In this document: positions 46,401-58,400 of the stretch, one piece after another
How the letters are laid out: each line of letters begins with the position of its first letter
Position numbering within the stretch: the stretch's first letter is position 1
From: Trichoplusia ni
Taxonomy: Eukaryota > Arthropoda > Insecta > Lepidoptera > Noctuidae
Direction: 5' to 3'
Length of the DNA stretch: 64,000 nt
Assembly: GCF_003590095.1 (NCBI RefSeq)
Contig: NC_039493.1
Location: forward strand, 5,952,001-6,016,000
Translations under genes and position numbers: made by a program
The notes under the pieces: generated by a model
Database searches by the model: none
Told to the model about the DNA's origin: nothing
The model's input: the letters and a program-made list of their open reading frames with translations, nothing else

Positions 46401-49400
46401 TATACAAAGTTATTGTATCCCCAATCAAAGCTATTGTTATATGATTTATCAATACTCCAGTACCATGTATGTATGTAGGTCGGTATAGAAACCGTAATTC
46501 TCAACACTTAGCTCCAATCGCTCATATTGACCTCGATACTAATTGTAGTCTTCGACCCGTTAATATGTAATTATTGAGAGGTAAACATACTCTTAATGTA
46601 CCGCAGCGATGTTTGCTTTGTTGGTTGTTAGATATCAGATTAGGAACATTAACGGTATTTTTATACTTATGGCTTTTATTCCAAAGTGATTTTTATGCGA
46701 ATACAGGAAATCACAATTAAAAGCTGAAAAGTAATGCATTAATGATCGTTTGCTCATCATATATCTACATGCTAAAGCTTCAGATAGTTGCATACCCCAA
46801 TATTTGTCAATGTATCCGATCGTATCGCAATGTATAGACGAAATCCGATCGTCATCTAATGGAATTGTAGAGAGTCCATAAATATGAGTGTTATGATCAC
46901 GTATGAAGCGTAACCACGAACACTGAAGTCTATTCGAGCATCGCCCTTTTACGATTAGGGGTTAGTGGTATCTGTACCTTAATTTGTCTCGATTCCTTCG
47001 CACAAAACTGGCCGCTCTTAGCGAATGACCTGAATAAATGGAAGGAATCTTATATAAAAATACTTATTAGTATGACTGTAAGAAAATATTACAATTACTT
47101 TACTTTAACTTTGACGTGGTTTTTATCTGTACGTGTGTCCGTGTTGGTCCCGAACAGATTTAGCAATTTCAATTCAGTTTGAAATTGTGAGGCTAGAGAG
47201 TGCGGGCGAATAACTGAATGTCTACAAATACACTCGAGTGGGAACTTAAATAAAAGCTCACTGAAGTAGAATATTAATGACAAATCAAGAGATTTCTTAG
47301 CTTCGATTGATGATAAAATGGGTGGTGAGAAAAAGGGATATGGAAATCCGATTGTCAAGTGAAAGTCTCAATTACTACATTTGTCTTTGCAATTTTGCTA
47401 GACATAATAGTTTTTCAAATTTTAAGTTATATTAACTATACTTATGTGTAAAATTTAAACATTACAGGGTTCTCCGTGGCAGTTCAAGTATCCAGGCAAA
47501 GTGAACAAGTTCTCCTGTAAGAACAAGCTGAGCACACAACTGCGGCAGAGTGCTGAAGAAGCCATTTCGGAGCCTACGCCCGCTGATCTGTTTCAAGTAA
47601 GTATCAAAATCCATTCAAGAATAGGTAGAAGTAATAAAATTGTCAAATGCTTCGTAATAGTGTAAGTAGCATACAGTAATCTGATCTTTTCCTGTCCACA
47701 GCCTAACCAAAACCTTGAATCTCATAACTTCGTAAGCGGCATGAAGTTGGAAGCTCTGAGTCCGCAGGACATGCGCACCATCCGCCCGGCAACCGTGACG
47801 AAGGTCTTTAACAATTTCCACTTCTTAGTCGTTCTCGACGACCACGTAGAAGACTACGAGGATACCAAAGCTGCTTGGCTGTGTGACTCCATGCACCCCT
47901 ACATATACCCCATAGGATGGGCACATAAAAATAGCCTCGCATTCAAGAACCCCAAAATTTGGAAAGACGGTCCGTTCGACTGGGATGAATATCTCACAAT
48001 GACTTCATCGGTACCTGCTCCTGATTATTGTTTCGGTACTAAAATCCCGCTTAAAGGAATCGAGGTCAATATGAAGTTGGAAGCCGTCAATCCGCAAAAT
48101 CATGAAGAAATTCACGTGGCCAATATAGATTGCATAGTGGAGCACATGTTGTGCGTGGAACTGTTACCTATAGGAGAGAAATATTGGTACGCTCAAGACA
48201 GTGACCTGCTGTTCCCTGTCGGCTGGTGCGATAGCAATGACTATGCTTTACACATTCCTGATACTACTATTGAGAGAGAGCAACCAAAGGCTGTTGAAGA
48301 ACGAACCGTCAAGGATGACATGAAGTGTTCGGAGGAATGGTGCGATAGGATTTTCTTTAATTATAAATGTTACGCTGGACCAACGATTAGTAGGAATAAG
48401 TTATCCCAGTTGCCGAAACATGTTGGTCCTGGGCCACTGTCGCTGGTGCTAAAGGAGGTGTTAAACAAGATTATTTCGGCTTCCTACAAGCCGGCCAAGC
48501 TGCTTAAGGATTGGGAGACCGAGGGACCTCCGGAAGAAGGCATGAGATTGGAGATGTTGAGGGCTAAGTAAGTTTTTATCAAATCTGTATAATAAAAGCA
48601 GAGATGAGGATCTTCCAATTTTGAATACCTGTTCCTTTATATTTAATATCACCTTAATTATCTCATTGTAATTCTTTAAGCTCAGTCAGAGTGTTGCTTT
48701 TTAAATATATTTTTGTGAGTTTTAATACTTCTTTTTTCTAATTTTTAGACTGAAAACGAGCACTTACCACGCTTACGTGCCCATAGCACGCTCGGCCACG
48801 CAGGTTTCGGCATTCTGCCGCGAGGTATGCGTCAAGATGCAGGCCTGCCCAAGCCTGTTCGGACCCGATGAGTACATCGAGCAGTGCCCCAATGACTGTC
48901 AACATGTTGACAAGTCCACATTCCGTAAGTATAGTCTAGATTTTATTGTTGAAATATGTTTATGAACTCAGTGGTTGTATCTACAGGTTTTATAAATATA
49001 CACTTCCTATGTTACAGATCATAACACAGAGCGTCGAGGAAGACCAAAGGGTAGCGTTAATGGTCGAAGGAAAAAGAAAAAGGCTGCTCCAGAGAAGAAA
49101 GAAAAGGAGCAGCAGCCCTCACAAGAAACTGAGAGCAACAAAGACGGGGAGTCTATAGAGAGTGAGCACAGCGCCGGGTCCACGCCGCCCTCCGAGCCCG
49201 GCACGCGGCCCAACTCGCCCGACAGCCTCGAGTACAAGCGCAGCCAGCGACGGAAGCGGGAGCCCAAGAACAACTACCCCAAGTTGGAAATGAAAACACG
49301 TGGAGCGAAGCTACCCAACTTTGCACTCCAGATAAAACAAGCTCACTGGAACAAAAAAGATGTGCAAACCATATACAGTAACACATGTGTGAAGAAAACC

Positions 49401-49847
49401 TCGCAAGATAGCGATACCGAAAATGAGACTAATGAAAGCAGCTCCAATTCTAGGGATGCCAAAAATATATCGGACGTATCGGACTCAGAGGAACCAGAAC
49501 TGAAAAAATTGAAATTTAATACATACGATCCTCTGCCTTCTGATAACAAGATGTTTGAAAAGGATATGACAATGTCCTGGATGAAAGGAAAGCTCAAGCT
49601 GTCACCAAATCCTCTAGACTGGTCCGTGGACGACGTATACGCTTATTTAAGTAGCACGGACGACTGCAAACTCATTGCAGAGAAAATGAAACAAGAGGAG
49701 ATAGATGGACAAGCCTTTGTGATGTTGGATCTGCCCGTTATTAGGGAATTCCTGCACATGAAGAAAGAATTCGCTCTGCAACTTAGTAAACATATTGCTA
49801 TGATGAGATGGTATATAAATAATTTCGAAGAGAGTGGTGAATCGTGA
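40477..49847 (+). CDS. Sfmbt: Sfmbt, Polycomb-group protein with four MBT repeats, SLED and SAM domains
   Basis: Nuclear repressor; in Drosophila it forms PhoRC with Pho, binding Polycomb response elements and low-methylated histone lysines. Exons 40477-40551, 42474-42884, 44469-44591, 47468-47596, 47702-48567, 48749-48924 and 49018-49847 join in phase (0, 0, 0, 0, 2, 1), giving 869 residues. MBT 1 about 33-110 (DFWCDISTTKVHPLGWC), MBT 2 about 125-204 (VGGRLLVRYDGADEDLTQFW), MBT 3 about 255-325 (AAWLCDSMHPYIYPIGWA), MBT 4 about 365-430 (YWYAQDSDLLFPVGWC), SLED about 465-585 (VGPGPLSLVLKEVLNKI; FCREVCVKMQACPSLFG), an AT-hook-like RRGRPKGS, a basic/acidic linker and a C-terminal SAM domain about 793-860 (DWSVDDVYAYLSS). 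An in-frame TAA at 40468 supports the start. The FCS zinc finger of the fly protein is absent from this model. AATAAA is at 49883-49888. Confidence 0.95.
40552..42473. other. Sfmbt intron 1, nothing recognised
   Basis: Very AT-rich intron. No coding frame, transposon or RNA gene is seen. Confidence 0.7.
42885..44468. other. Sfmbt intron 2, nothing recognised
   Basis: It splits MBT repeat 2 between WIAT and VCEN. A short GC-richer piece near 44280-44330 has no recognisable content. Confidence 0.6.
44592..47467. other. Sfmbt intron 3, containing one interspersed repeat fragment
   Basis: 2,876-bp intron. A repeat fragment lies at 45190-45340 (separate entry). Small frames such as 45927-46235 show no recognisable protein. 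Confidence 0.6.
45190..45340 (+). repeat. interspersed repeat fragment common in Lepidoptera
   Basis: Contains GCGACAACAGAAATACAT, GGTTCATGAGATACACC, TGATAGACAGACGGACAG and a foldback-like end AGGGTTCC ... GGAACCCT. I remember this string order as a widespread repeat in moth and butterfly genomes; I cannot assign its parent element from memory. Confidence 0.6.
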
Positions 49848-49882
49848 TTTTGTTCCTTATTATATTCTTTGTCTAGTCCACA

Positions 49883-49918
49883 ATAAAGTATTTGTTGAAT
49901 ATTTTTTAAGTGTTTATT
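49883..49918. terminator. facing poly(A) signals of Sfmbt (+) and the uncharacterised gene (-)
   Basis: AATAAA on the plus strand is at 49883-49888 and on the minus strand at 49918-49913. Cleavage 10-30 nt after each signal would make the two 3' UTRs overlap by some tens of bases. Confidence 0.65.
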
Positions 49919-49943
49919 TTACAAAAACATAAAAACAGCAAAC

Positions 49944-51189
49944 TTAAGAAGTTTTACGGAATTTCTTGCACAAAAAGTTGCATATTTTAGATATGAAGGA
50001 TTTTTCTGTCTCGCGGTCATGAGTAAAGTCTTCATTAAGGTATATATTTTTCTTTGCATATGAAACTTTCACAGGTATATCTCTTTCGGGCAAACAAGTA
50101 TCCAGTTGCTGTTGGACATACTTTTCCAATTCTTTTTTCTTAGCCGTTAGTCTCTCAATGTTCTCTGCTGACGCAACGTGTTTGCTAAAAGACTCATGAA
50201 TGCCTGGCTCCTTAATATTAATTTCTGACAGCAAATTGCGGTCATTCATTTTGATTTGCACGCATGGATTTCCGCTAAGTAAATAAATATTGAAGATTTC
50301 CTCTTTTGTAGCTGGACGTTTATTTTTAGAAGAATGGTCTTCTAAGGTGGAATCAGTGAGATAATTATCATTTTTGTATGCTTCCACCACAGAATTTATG
50401 TTGTCAGTTCCTGAACAGGTTTTGGTAGCTACACTCGATGCATCATCTCTGATGCTTATATTTGTTTCTTTGTCATTGTGTGTCATAGAGGCATTATCGT
50501 TTGATTTCCTACTTTCATTAGACAAAGACGTTTCTGAAGACATGATGTGCTGTATCATATCTTTTATGAAGTCTTCCATATCAGCTACCGCTTCCTCCTT
50601 ATTTTTCGCAAGAATTTCATGGAATCTTTTCTTATAAAGTTCAAAGTCCCGCATACTCGCGTAAAAGTTATCGAATATTTCTTGCACAGTTGTTCTAAAG
50701 AACTTTATATTAGAATCAAGGCTGCTATTAGAGTAATCATCCGTCTGAAGTTCTTGAGACATGTTTTTAAATATTTTCATTTCTAATTTGTCGAGATCGG
50801 AATTAGTTAGAGAACCTCTGTCCCCTGCAGTAGTCAAGTCCTGATAGTTCGAGTCTTTAACGGGCACTTCGTCGTGTTCATATTTTTTATAATACTCCCC
50901 TAGACTTCTAGCAGACTGATGTGCATGGACGTCACGCTTTCGACTGGCATTTGTAGAGAGGTTGCATTCATTTTGTCCGACAACATTAATGTCAGACTTG
51001 CAATAGTTATCAGGACGTCCTTGTACTAAGTAGCTGCGCTTTGTCTGCAGACTGCGGCTCGGATCCTCATCTGTAAACAAAGGATTAAGATCTCGTGAAT
51101 AGATACCTCATTATAAGTAAGGTTATGGGTTCTCTAGTGGTTCCACTTTCATACGGTACATCAAAAACATCAAAAACAAGATTACCCAT
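49944..51189 (-). CDS. uncharacterised protein, polar, with a central helical segment
   Basis: The main exon is 51070-49944, preceded by a 3' splice site (TTTGTTTACAG). It requires a phase-1 exon upstream. A candidate is ATG G|GTAATC at 51189-51186, which would start the protein MDEDPSRSLQ and give 376 residues; this start is uncertain. The protein is rich in Ser, Asn, Asp and Lys and mostly disordered. One segment at about residues 118-180 looks helical and amphipathic (FFRTTVQEIFDNFYASMRDF; YKKRFHEILAKNKEEAVADM), another near 300-320 is coiled (LTAKKKELEKYVQQQLDTC). The C-terminus is basic and Cys-containing (KICNFLCKKFRKTS). I do not recognise a family. It is tail-to-tail with Sfmbt; its probable AATAAA (minus strand 49918-49913) faces that of Sfmbt. 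Confidence 0.65.
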
Positions 51190-51321
51190 TGATTTACAGT
51201 GCTGATATAAAAACAAAGCAATTAATAAATGTACAAAGTGAAGAAATCCTCTTGCATGTAGGTATACCTCTTTTTTCAATTGACTTGTAGGAATACACTT
51301 CTTGGATTTATGAATATACAA

Positions 51322-52496
51322 AAGTATTAGTAAAGTAAAAGTAACTATAATTTATGACGATTCACAAGAGACGTGAAAAACGTCACATTTTATTCATAAA
51401 AATAATTTATTTTCGTTATGTACCTTTAAGTCAAAAAAGTAAATAAGCTCGTTCTTATTTTAAAATTCGCGGGCTATATGACGGACATGGTTCACACTAA
51501 AGGTAGGAAAATGTGCCAAAAAAAAATATAAATTCGGTTATTAATTGCGAACTGACTATTTATTATCTTTTCGTACAAAGCATTTTCAAAGTCAAAAGTT
51601 TTTGCTACTTAAAAATAATAAAGCAGATCAAGAAGATTGTGGCTACATTTTGAATCTCTTCTTACGTCTGCAAAGAAGAAAGATGTATAAAAAATAAAAT
51701 TAATATTCTGGTCTTTTTTTCATTTCTGCTGTTATCCGTTTAGTGGTAAGGTTTTTGCTTATTGGAATAGCTGCGTCTTATATTCCGTTGTGGACCACGA
51801 TTAATATTTGAAATTGTTATGTTTCTAAACGTTCAACGCTACTACTTTTATCTATGTCCGTCTAAAAAGGATAGGCAGTCCCAATTGTGGAACGAGCGTA
51901 AAAGAGATAGCAAGTAAAACGGCCATGGACCAAAAAAATGCTTGTCTATGTCAAGCCAGTCATTGAACCGTCAATTGCTGAACGAACGAACGACAGCGAA
52001 TCTCAGAGGCCCCGCCTTTAAATCGTAATTTTATTATTTCAGTTGGTTTTCGCGATGATATTATTATAAAAACGGGCACCTAGGTAATAATTTACTATAG
52101 TTCTAATGTACAAACCTTACCTATGTTAAGATATAATGTAGATAAAACTACCGGAATGTAATTATTGATTTGCCGTGTACGGTAACAAATAGTGAGATTG
52201 TGCGGGTTTTCTAGCGTTAGCCTGTTGTGAAACAGTGTAACTTTAAGGGCTTAGGGAATTGCGGTGCTTTTTAACTTTGCGTAACAAGTTTTTGTGTCAT
52301 AAGAGATCGGAAATTTAGTGTATTCCATGTTGCTATTTTTAGTGGGTGTTGTCATTGTGGTCGAAGCTTTATTCGGATTAGGTCATCGAGTGCGGTGAAC
52401 ATGTGTGCCGGAGAAATGTGTTAAACTATGTTTTAAAGTGGTTTATTTGATTTCTTGTTAGATATACGAGTACTACGAAGTAGGAGACCTGTAAAG
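51322..52496. promoter_or_regulatory. intergenic region with the Nrg promoter and 5' UTR
   Basis: No coding frame. The Nrg 5' UTR probably lies in about 52200-52496, but the transcription start cannot be placed. The 5' end of the divergent uncharacterised gene should lie near the left end. Confidence 0.4.
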
Positions 52497-55400
52497 ATGG
52501 GTACGACAAGCATTCTGTGTTTCGTCGCGTTAATATCTTGTTCGGCGGCACTATGTAAGTATTATTTACATTTTTGTTACTCTCACGCATCTTTTCAGTG
52601 AATGTAATTATTGTTTTCTCTAATCTGAATTATAGTTCATTCAACTTTTTGACCAGTATATCAGGCTGGCCATTATAATTAAGATATTTCTTGAGGTCTA
52701 CTTCTCCCATAACATTCTAATTACTTCGGCTACAACTGATTTTTTTTTCCACTTGCCAATTTATTAAAAGCCGGCTCATGCCGAAAATAAAAATATAACA
52801 ATGCATAAGAAAATTTATATCTGTGGAGTCTAAACATGCCATCAAACTGGTTTGCTAGAAAAAACAAGAAACAAACAACAGATACTTGAAACCTTCATAA
52901 ATCTTTATCTCTATCAAGAATAAGTCATGAATCAATTCTGTCCCATGAACATTACAATCATAACCTGCCCAAAATATTTAATTAAATTCACAATTCTGAC
53001 TGCATAGTCTACTGTGACCACTAAAATGGTAACATTACTCATAGGTATTATATCATGTATTAATTTAGTCCACAAGCCAGATTTGTAATTGACAACATTG
53101 TTTTGTCCTTGGTCTTGCTTTGATCAAGATTTTGATGTCATAGATTGTATTTAGCTTGGGCTACCCACCTCAGTACAGCAGTAAATGGTACTCTGATTGT
53201 AATGAGTACTTAATTTTGAAACATACAGTGATCTTTCAAAGCCTTAATGCTTGAAACTTTTCTCTTGAGAGTTTATCAACAACCCTGACAATATAAAAGA
53301 GTTTAGAAATTCTTGCTTTTTAACAAGCTTGAATAAAAGTCTTTCATCATAATGAAGTATTTCTAAATGATTCACATCAATTTAGTTAGTTTTTGTAGCA
53401 ATCTTACTTATTCCTGATTTGAAAATGATCTAGTTCTATTTAATGATTTTTTATATAATATTTCTTGTTATCTTAGAAAAAAAAAAAATGTTGCATTGAT
53501 CTCAAAATGCTTAAAATTATTGTACATAATGTGTTTCCCAGTGTACATATTCAAAACTGCTACCATAGCATTCTTAACAAAGAATCTACTGTTTTTGTAT
53601 GCAAAGTTTGAGTCAGACATTTACATAATTTTTCATTTTGTATGTATTGTTGTCATATCACATGACATTTATAGTTTACTATTGGCAGAGCATAGGGCTA
53701 CTATTAAACATTGGCAGGTTGTGTGTAGGGCTCCCGTTAAAGTTGGGAGTAGAGCCAAATAGATTATATCGCAACTAACATGCTTTGTCCGCGATAGATT
53801 GAGAAATAAATTCCTGTGGCAGTTACACTAATATATTTGCATATAGTATGTGTGTTGTACTAAATAAGTATAACTAGAAGTAGACATTAATATTAAACAG
53901 TAGTATTATAATACAAAATATGACTGTTAATATTGATATGAAGATTTTATTTCAATCCCAAGGTTAATACTCCAAATGAAATAAGCAATTTAGCTTCAAA
54001 GCACTTTTGCAAATAAGTCTCAAACATGTATGCTCTTTAATTTATTATTTGTACCTATATTTGTATTTTTGTATTGTAGAGAGTAAAATTAATGTGACCC
54101 TATCCAATGTTACACCTTGACATTTAAAACAAATGAAAGCATTTTTACTTCATAAATGATCAGTTTTGTGGAGTAAGTCAAGGTGCTTACTAATTTTATG
54201 TTTTTATGACCTGCAACATCACTGTTGGGATCACAGAAAAAGTGAAATAAAAACCTGTTACTCAAATACCTATGCTTAAAGAGAGATTTTACGAGATATA
54301 AGAAATAAAGAAATATTTTTGCGAAAATTTTGTTAGGTAATGTCTAAAATTAAAGTCTAAAAATATATTAATTATATGCACGAGTGAGAAATGCGTAGAA
54401 TTATCAAAACAAAGATCACTGAATGAAAATCACCAATATACGATGTTTTGTAAACATGTTCAAAATTTTTACTAATTGACTACTTCCGATCTACTACGCA
54501 GCCTATAACATACAACATTAATTTATTTTGTGTCCAGTGACGTCACCGCCTAAGATCGTGAAACAGCCGACACAAGAGGAGATTCTGTTCCAAGTGGCGC
54601 AGCCCGGCGAGGTGGACAAGCCGTTCATCATCGAATGCGAGGCTGAAGGCGAACCGGCACCTAAGTACGTCACCTTGTTGTTATTGTAGTAGATAGTGGG
54701 TTGAGAGCTTGTGTGTGAATCTTTTATGACACGCCTATGTGTGGATGTGTGGAGATTAGTTTTGTTAACTTTAATCAACTTCTGTTCGTTTTGATGCAAA
54801 AGCGAGTATTTTTGCTGTGGTACAAAAAGAATAGTGAAACCCCTTTTGTGTTTACGTAAGGTCGTCTTAAGACGATCGATCAACACATGAACGAATAACT
54901 TCAAACTGCGCTAGCAAGAATACCAGTAGCTATTATATATTTTTATCAGTCTTATAGCCTGCTCTTCTACTATACTCCTTTTTCTTTGCGAAACATAACT
55001 TATAAGATAAATAAAGGTTAGTTAATCCAAAGCATATATTCGTATTTATATCCTTCGCGGAAAACCTAACATAAATGACATTGGACTAGTTCCATCCTTA
55101 GCATCCTAATTTAGACTGCATCTGTGCATCTCAGAATTGTCATAACCCTTGAGAGAATCATGTTCATGAACGTGTTACATGATCTTATCAACACTCTGAA
55201 ACAAGATATCCTAACTCGGTCAGATGCTCTTGTCCTTTCGCAAAAATATAATAGCTTCAACGCCGTCCATGCCCGTAAAACGTTCGATTATCCTTTTATT
55301 CATACTTAGTACTTTAAATTACCCTGCGTGCCTATAAGTAGTTACTTAATTTGTCCTATTATGAGAATATAAATAGAATCATTCATAAACCCGAGTGTAT

Positions 55401-58400
55401 AACTGTGAGAATTACGTTGACCTGTTGATTTCTGAACTTCCGAAAATACTTTAATCTCGTTAGAAAGGCCGTTGAGCAGTTAAATTATGTTATGATTGAG
55501 ATCATTATGGCAGCCGCGCGTTTATATTTTTAATAATCCCGCAATGTTAAGCATATTAATAGAATATTCGAATTATTATGTTTATACCGGAATTAAGCGA
55601 CATATTTGTTAGGAAGTAAAGATTATATTTCGACACATGTGTTCTTGAGATCAATTTCTATACTATTAGTTCTATAATATACTATAATTCTATGCTGTTG
55701 ACAAAAGTAACTACGTTACTAAAATTATTCGACTACATCGCTATTTCTAGCAGATCTTAACTGTTATTTTTACGATAATCATTTTTCGTAGTATTCTCAC
55801 GTAGTTGTATTTCATGTCTCAAAAAGCCAAAGAGTAAGAAAGTATATACTATATAGTCTCCAACTAAAATACAGATATAGTTTTTGTTTATCCATAAGAC
55901 AATAGTGTATGTCAGAATACCCTTGGCACAATATTTAGCGGGTTACAGAACTGTAAATGAATTAGTTTTTTTTTCTATTTCGTTATAAATGCAAATTATG
56001 CCACACACACTTACTTTCCGAGAAAACATGACTAATTTAGGTGTTATTGTTATTTTTAGATTTGCTCAAATACTAGCTTTAAGTTCATCCGAGTTCTAAA
56101 TGAAATGTGGAAGGCAAACTGAACGATAACTTTGTCATGAATTGATTTAATCTGGCCTTGTAGATAATATTTTTCATATTCTCCTATGGCACGAAGGTCA
56201 TTGCAAAACAGAATACTTTCGAAAGAAATCAAATATAAAAGCTTAGCAAGTTTGCTGCATTTATGGTGCAAGTTTACTCTGCTATTTTCTGTAAATGCGA
56301 AAGTTTGTGTTTATCAGACTTTAGGAAATTACGTCATCTACTAAACCAAGCGGCGTGAGACCGTTGTTAACGTCGGTAAAGAAAACTGGGTATTCCGGGT
56401 TAGATGCCTGAAACGCAACAAAATGACAGAACATTAATCCTTCGCTGTTCGTCGAAAACCCTTTAGCGGACCAACGCGTTTGGTTAAAATTCCCGTTTTT
56501 CGTAAAACGCTTTAAAATGCCAACGGTTTTCCTTTTTCAACCCTCTTATCGTACAGTTATATCGGCCTTGTAGAAAAACGGCAGCACCGCGATACCCAAT
56601 GGTTATACGATGTTACATACATCGAAAAAGGTCCCCAGGTAGCTGTTTTTCAAGCTATACCAGGACTAATAAAATGTTTACATGATCTGAGAATTCCCGA
56701 GATCGAATCCTCAGCCCTTTAGGGATAGAAGGAGTTGCTAGTTTTACTATGGGGAACACAGCAGTACACTTTAGTAGATTTCCCAGGGGAACCAGTTTCA
56801 ATCGAGATAGTATCTAGTGCATACCTATCCTTACCGTGACGCAATTTCCCGTATGTTTCATCCGTTGCATGCACTGTGATTGAGTGACAAACGAATTGAC
56901 TCATTTTGTTATTTTCAGTATATTAGTAAGATTTATCATAGTTCTATTATCATTTTATGGCTAAAGTGACCTATTGACTTGTGTCTGACACAAATCTCAA
57001 ATTATAAAGTACCATGACTCATTTACCAAAAATTGGTTTGTGGAATAGCATTTACGATTCTAAACCCCGGAATAGTATTGAATGTGTTTTTGACTTACCA
57101 TAACACTAACCACAATAACGTGAGGTTAACCACCGTTTACCAACATTTTTTCTAAGCTTATGTGTAAATTGAGAACTATAGTTACCGTAAAATCCTTTTA
57201 AAAGCTCAGCAGGGATTAAATCACTTCCTCGTCTTCGTTTTACGCCCTAACTAAACTAAATTCTATGACAAAGCCATTGATATATGTATGTACTTTTAAG
57301 CTTTTGTTGTCTTCAACTGTCAAGAGTTAAAATTACTTAATTATAACTGGCACCTCAATTTTCATAAACGTTCTATATTCTGTCTGTTTGTTGGGTTTTG
57401 CAGTAACGTGTCGGTCAAAATTTGTACTTTCCCAACAATAAATACATATGCTAATTAAGACGATAAGATTTTTTTAAAGGTTACTAGGCAATTCTTGATT
57501 ATGATGTGTGGTGCGAATTGCGATGAATGGTCCGGGGTTCCCCAGGACGAACAATGACACCAGCAATCGTAACAATTAATTAAATTTATTCCTATTATAA
57601 ATTAAAACTGGCAGGCGACGTTTATGATAAAGTTTGTACCCTTTACAACTAAGTCGACGATCAAGCAGTTCTATAACATTACATATATGCAGACGTTGTA
57701 TATAGCTACCATAAATACGGTATTCTCAAGTTTAAACAAGCTACACTATATCAAGTGATTTACAATAATTTGTAGCGAATGAAATCAATGACCCGCAGTA
57801 GATAACGGTTTTATAATGATAGTGTTCATATAAATTATCTTGTAGTCGCAGTACCTTGGCCTTAAAAGCTTGGTGGAGCAAGTTTGCGTCGGTTTTTGTT
57901 AACATTGCCCTACAGATACATACGATTTTCTTGTACCGGTTGCATTGGTAGAAATCTTTCGTTTACGCCGCGAAAGAAATCAAATCAAGTTTCAATCTAG
58001 AGAGAATTCTGAATGAATAGTTTGACTTAATTTCCTGTTTGTGCAAAGTAAACAGTCTTCTGTGAATCAAAGTTATTTTAATCCTCAAATGTTTATAGAT
58101 TTAATTGTAACAAAATATTCTCCCTAGTACTAATTAAAGACAAAAACATATAAACCGCAATAAACGGCCCATTCATCGACTGGCCATAGATAGATAAATT
58201 AGAAGTAAATAAATGCGGGATCATGAATAATTGATGTCGTGAGTCAGCCTTGGGTAAGGATGCAGTCATCTCATGGCGGCGATACACTCGGATATTATGT
58301 CATGTATGAATAACTCGCATTTTGTAGTAAAATGACAACACTTTAGAACCTGTTTCTCTAACGGAAACTGACCGATACAAAATGTTCTAGATTTGTACCG

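Noticed and set aside
51085..51321. separate 78-residue minus-strand gene
   Set aside because: No recognisable protein; it more probably contains the first exon and intron of the uncharacterised gene.
56680..56730. tRNA-derived SINE suggested by a B-box-like GATCGAATCC
   Set aside because: No matching A box at the right distance and no poly(A) or second copy seen.
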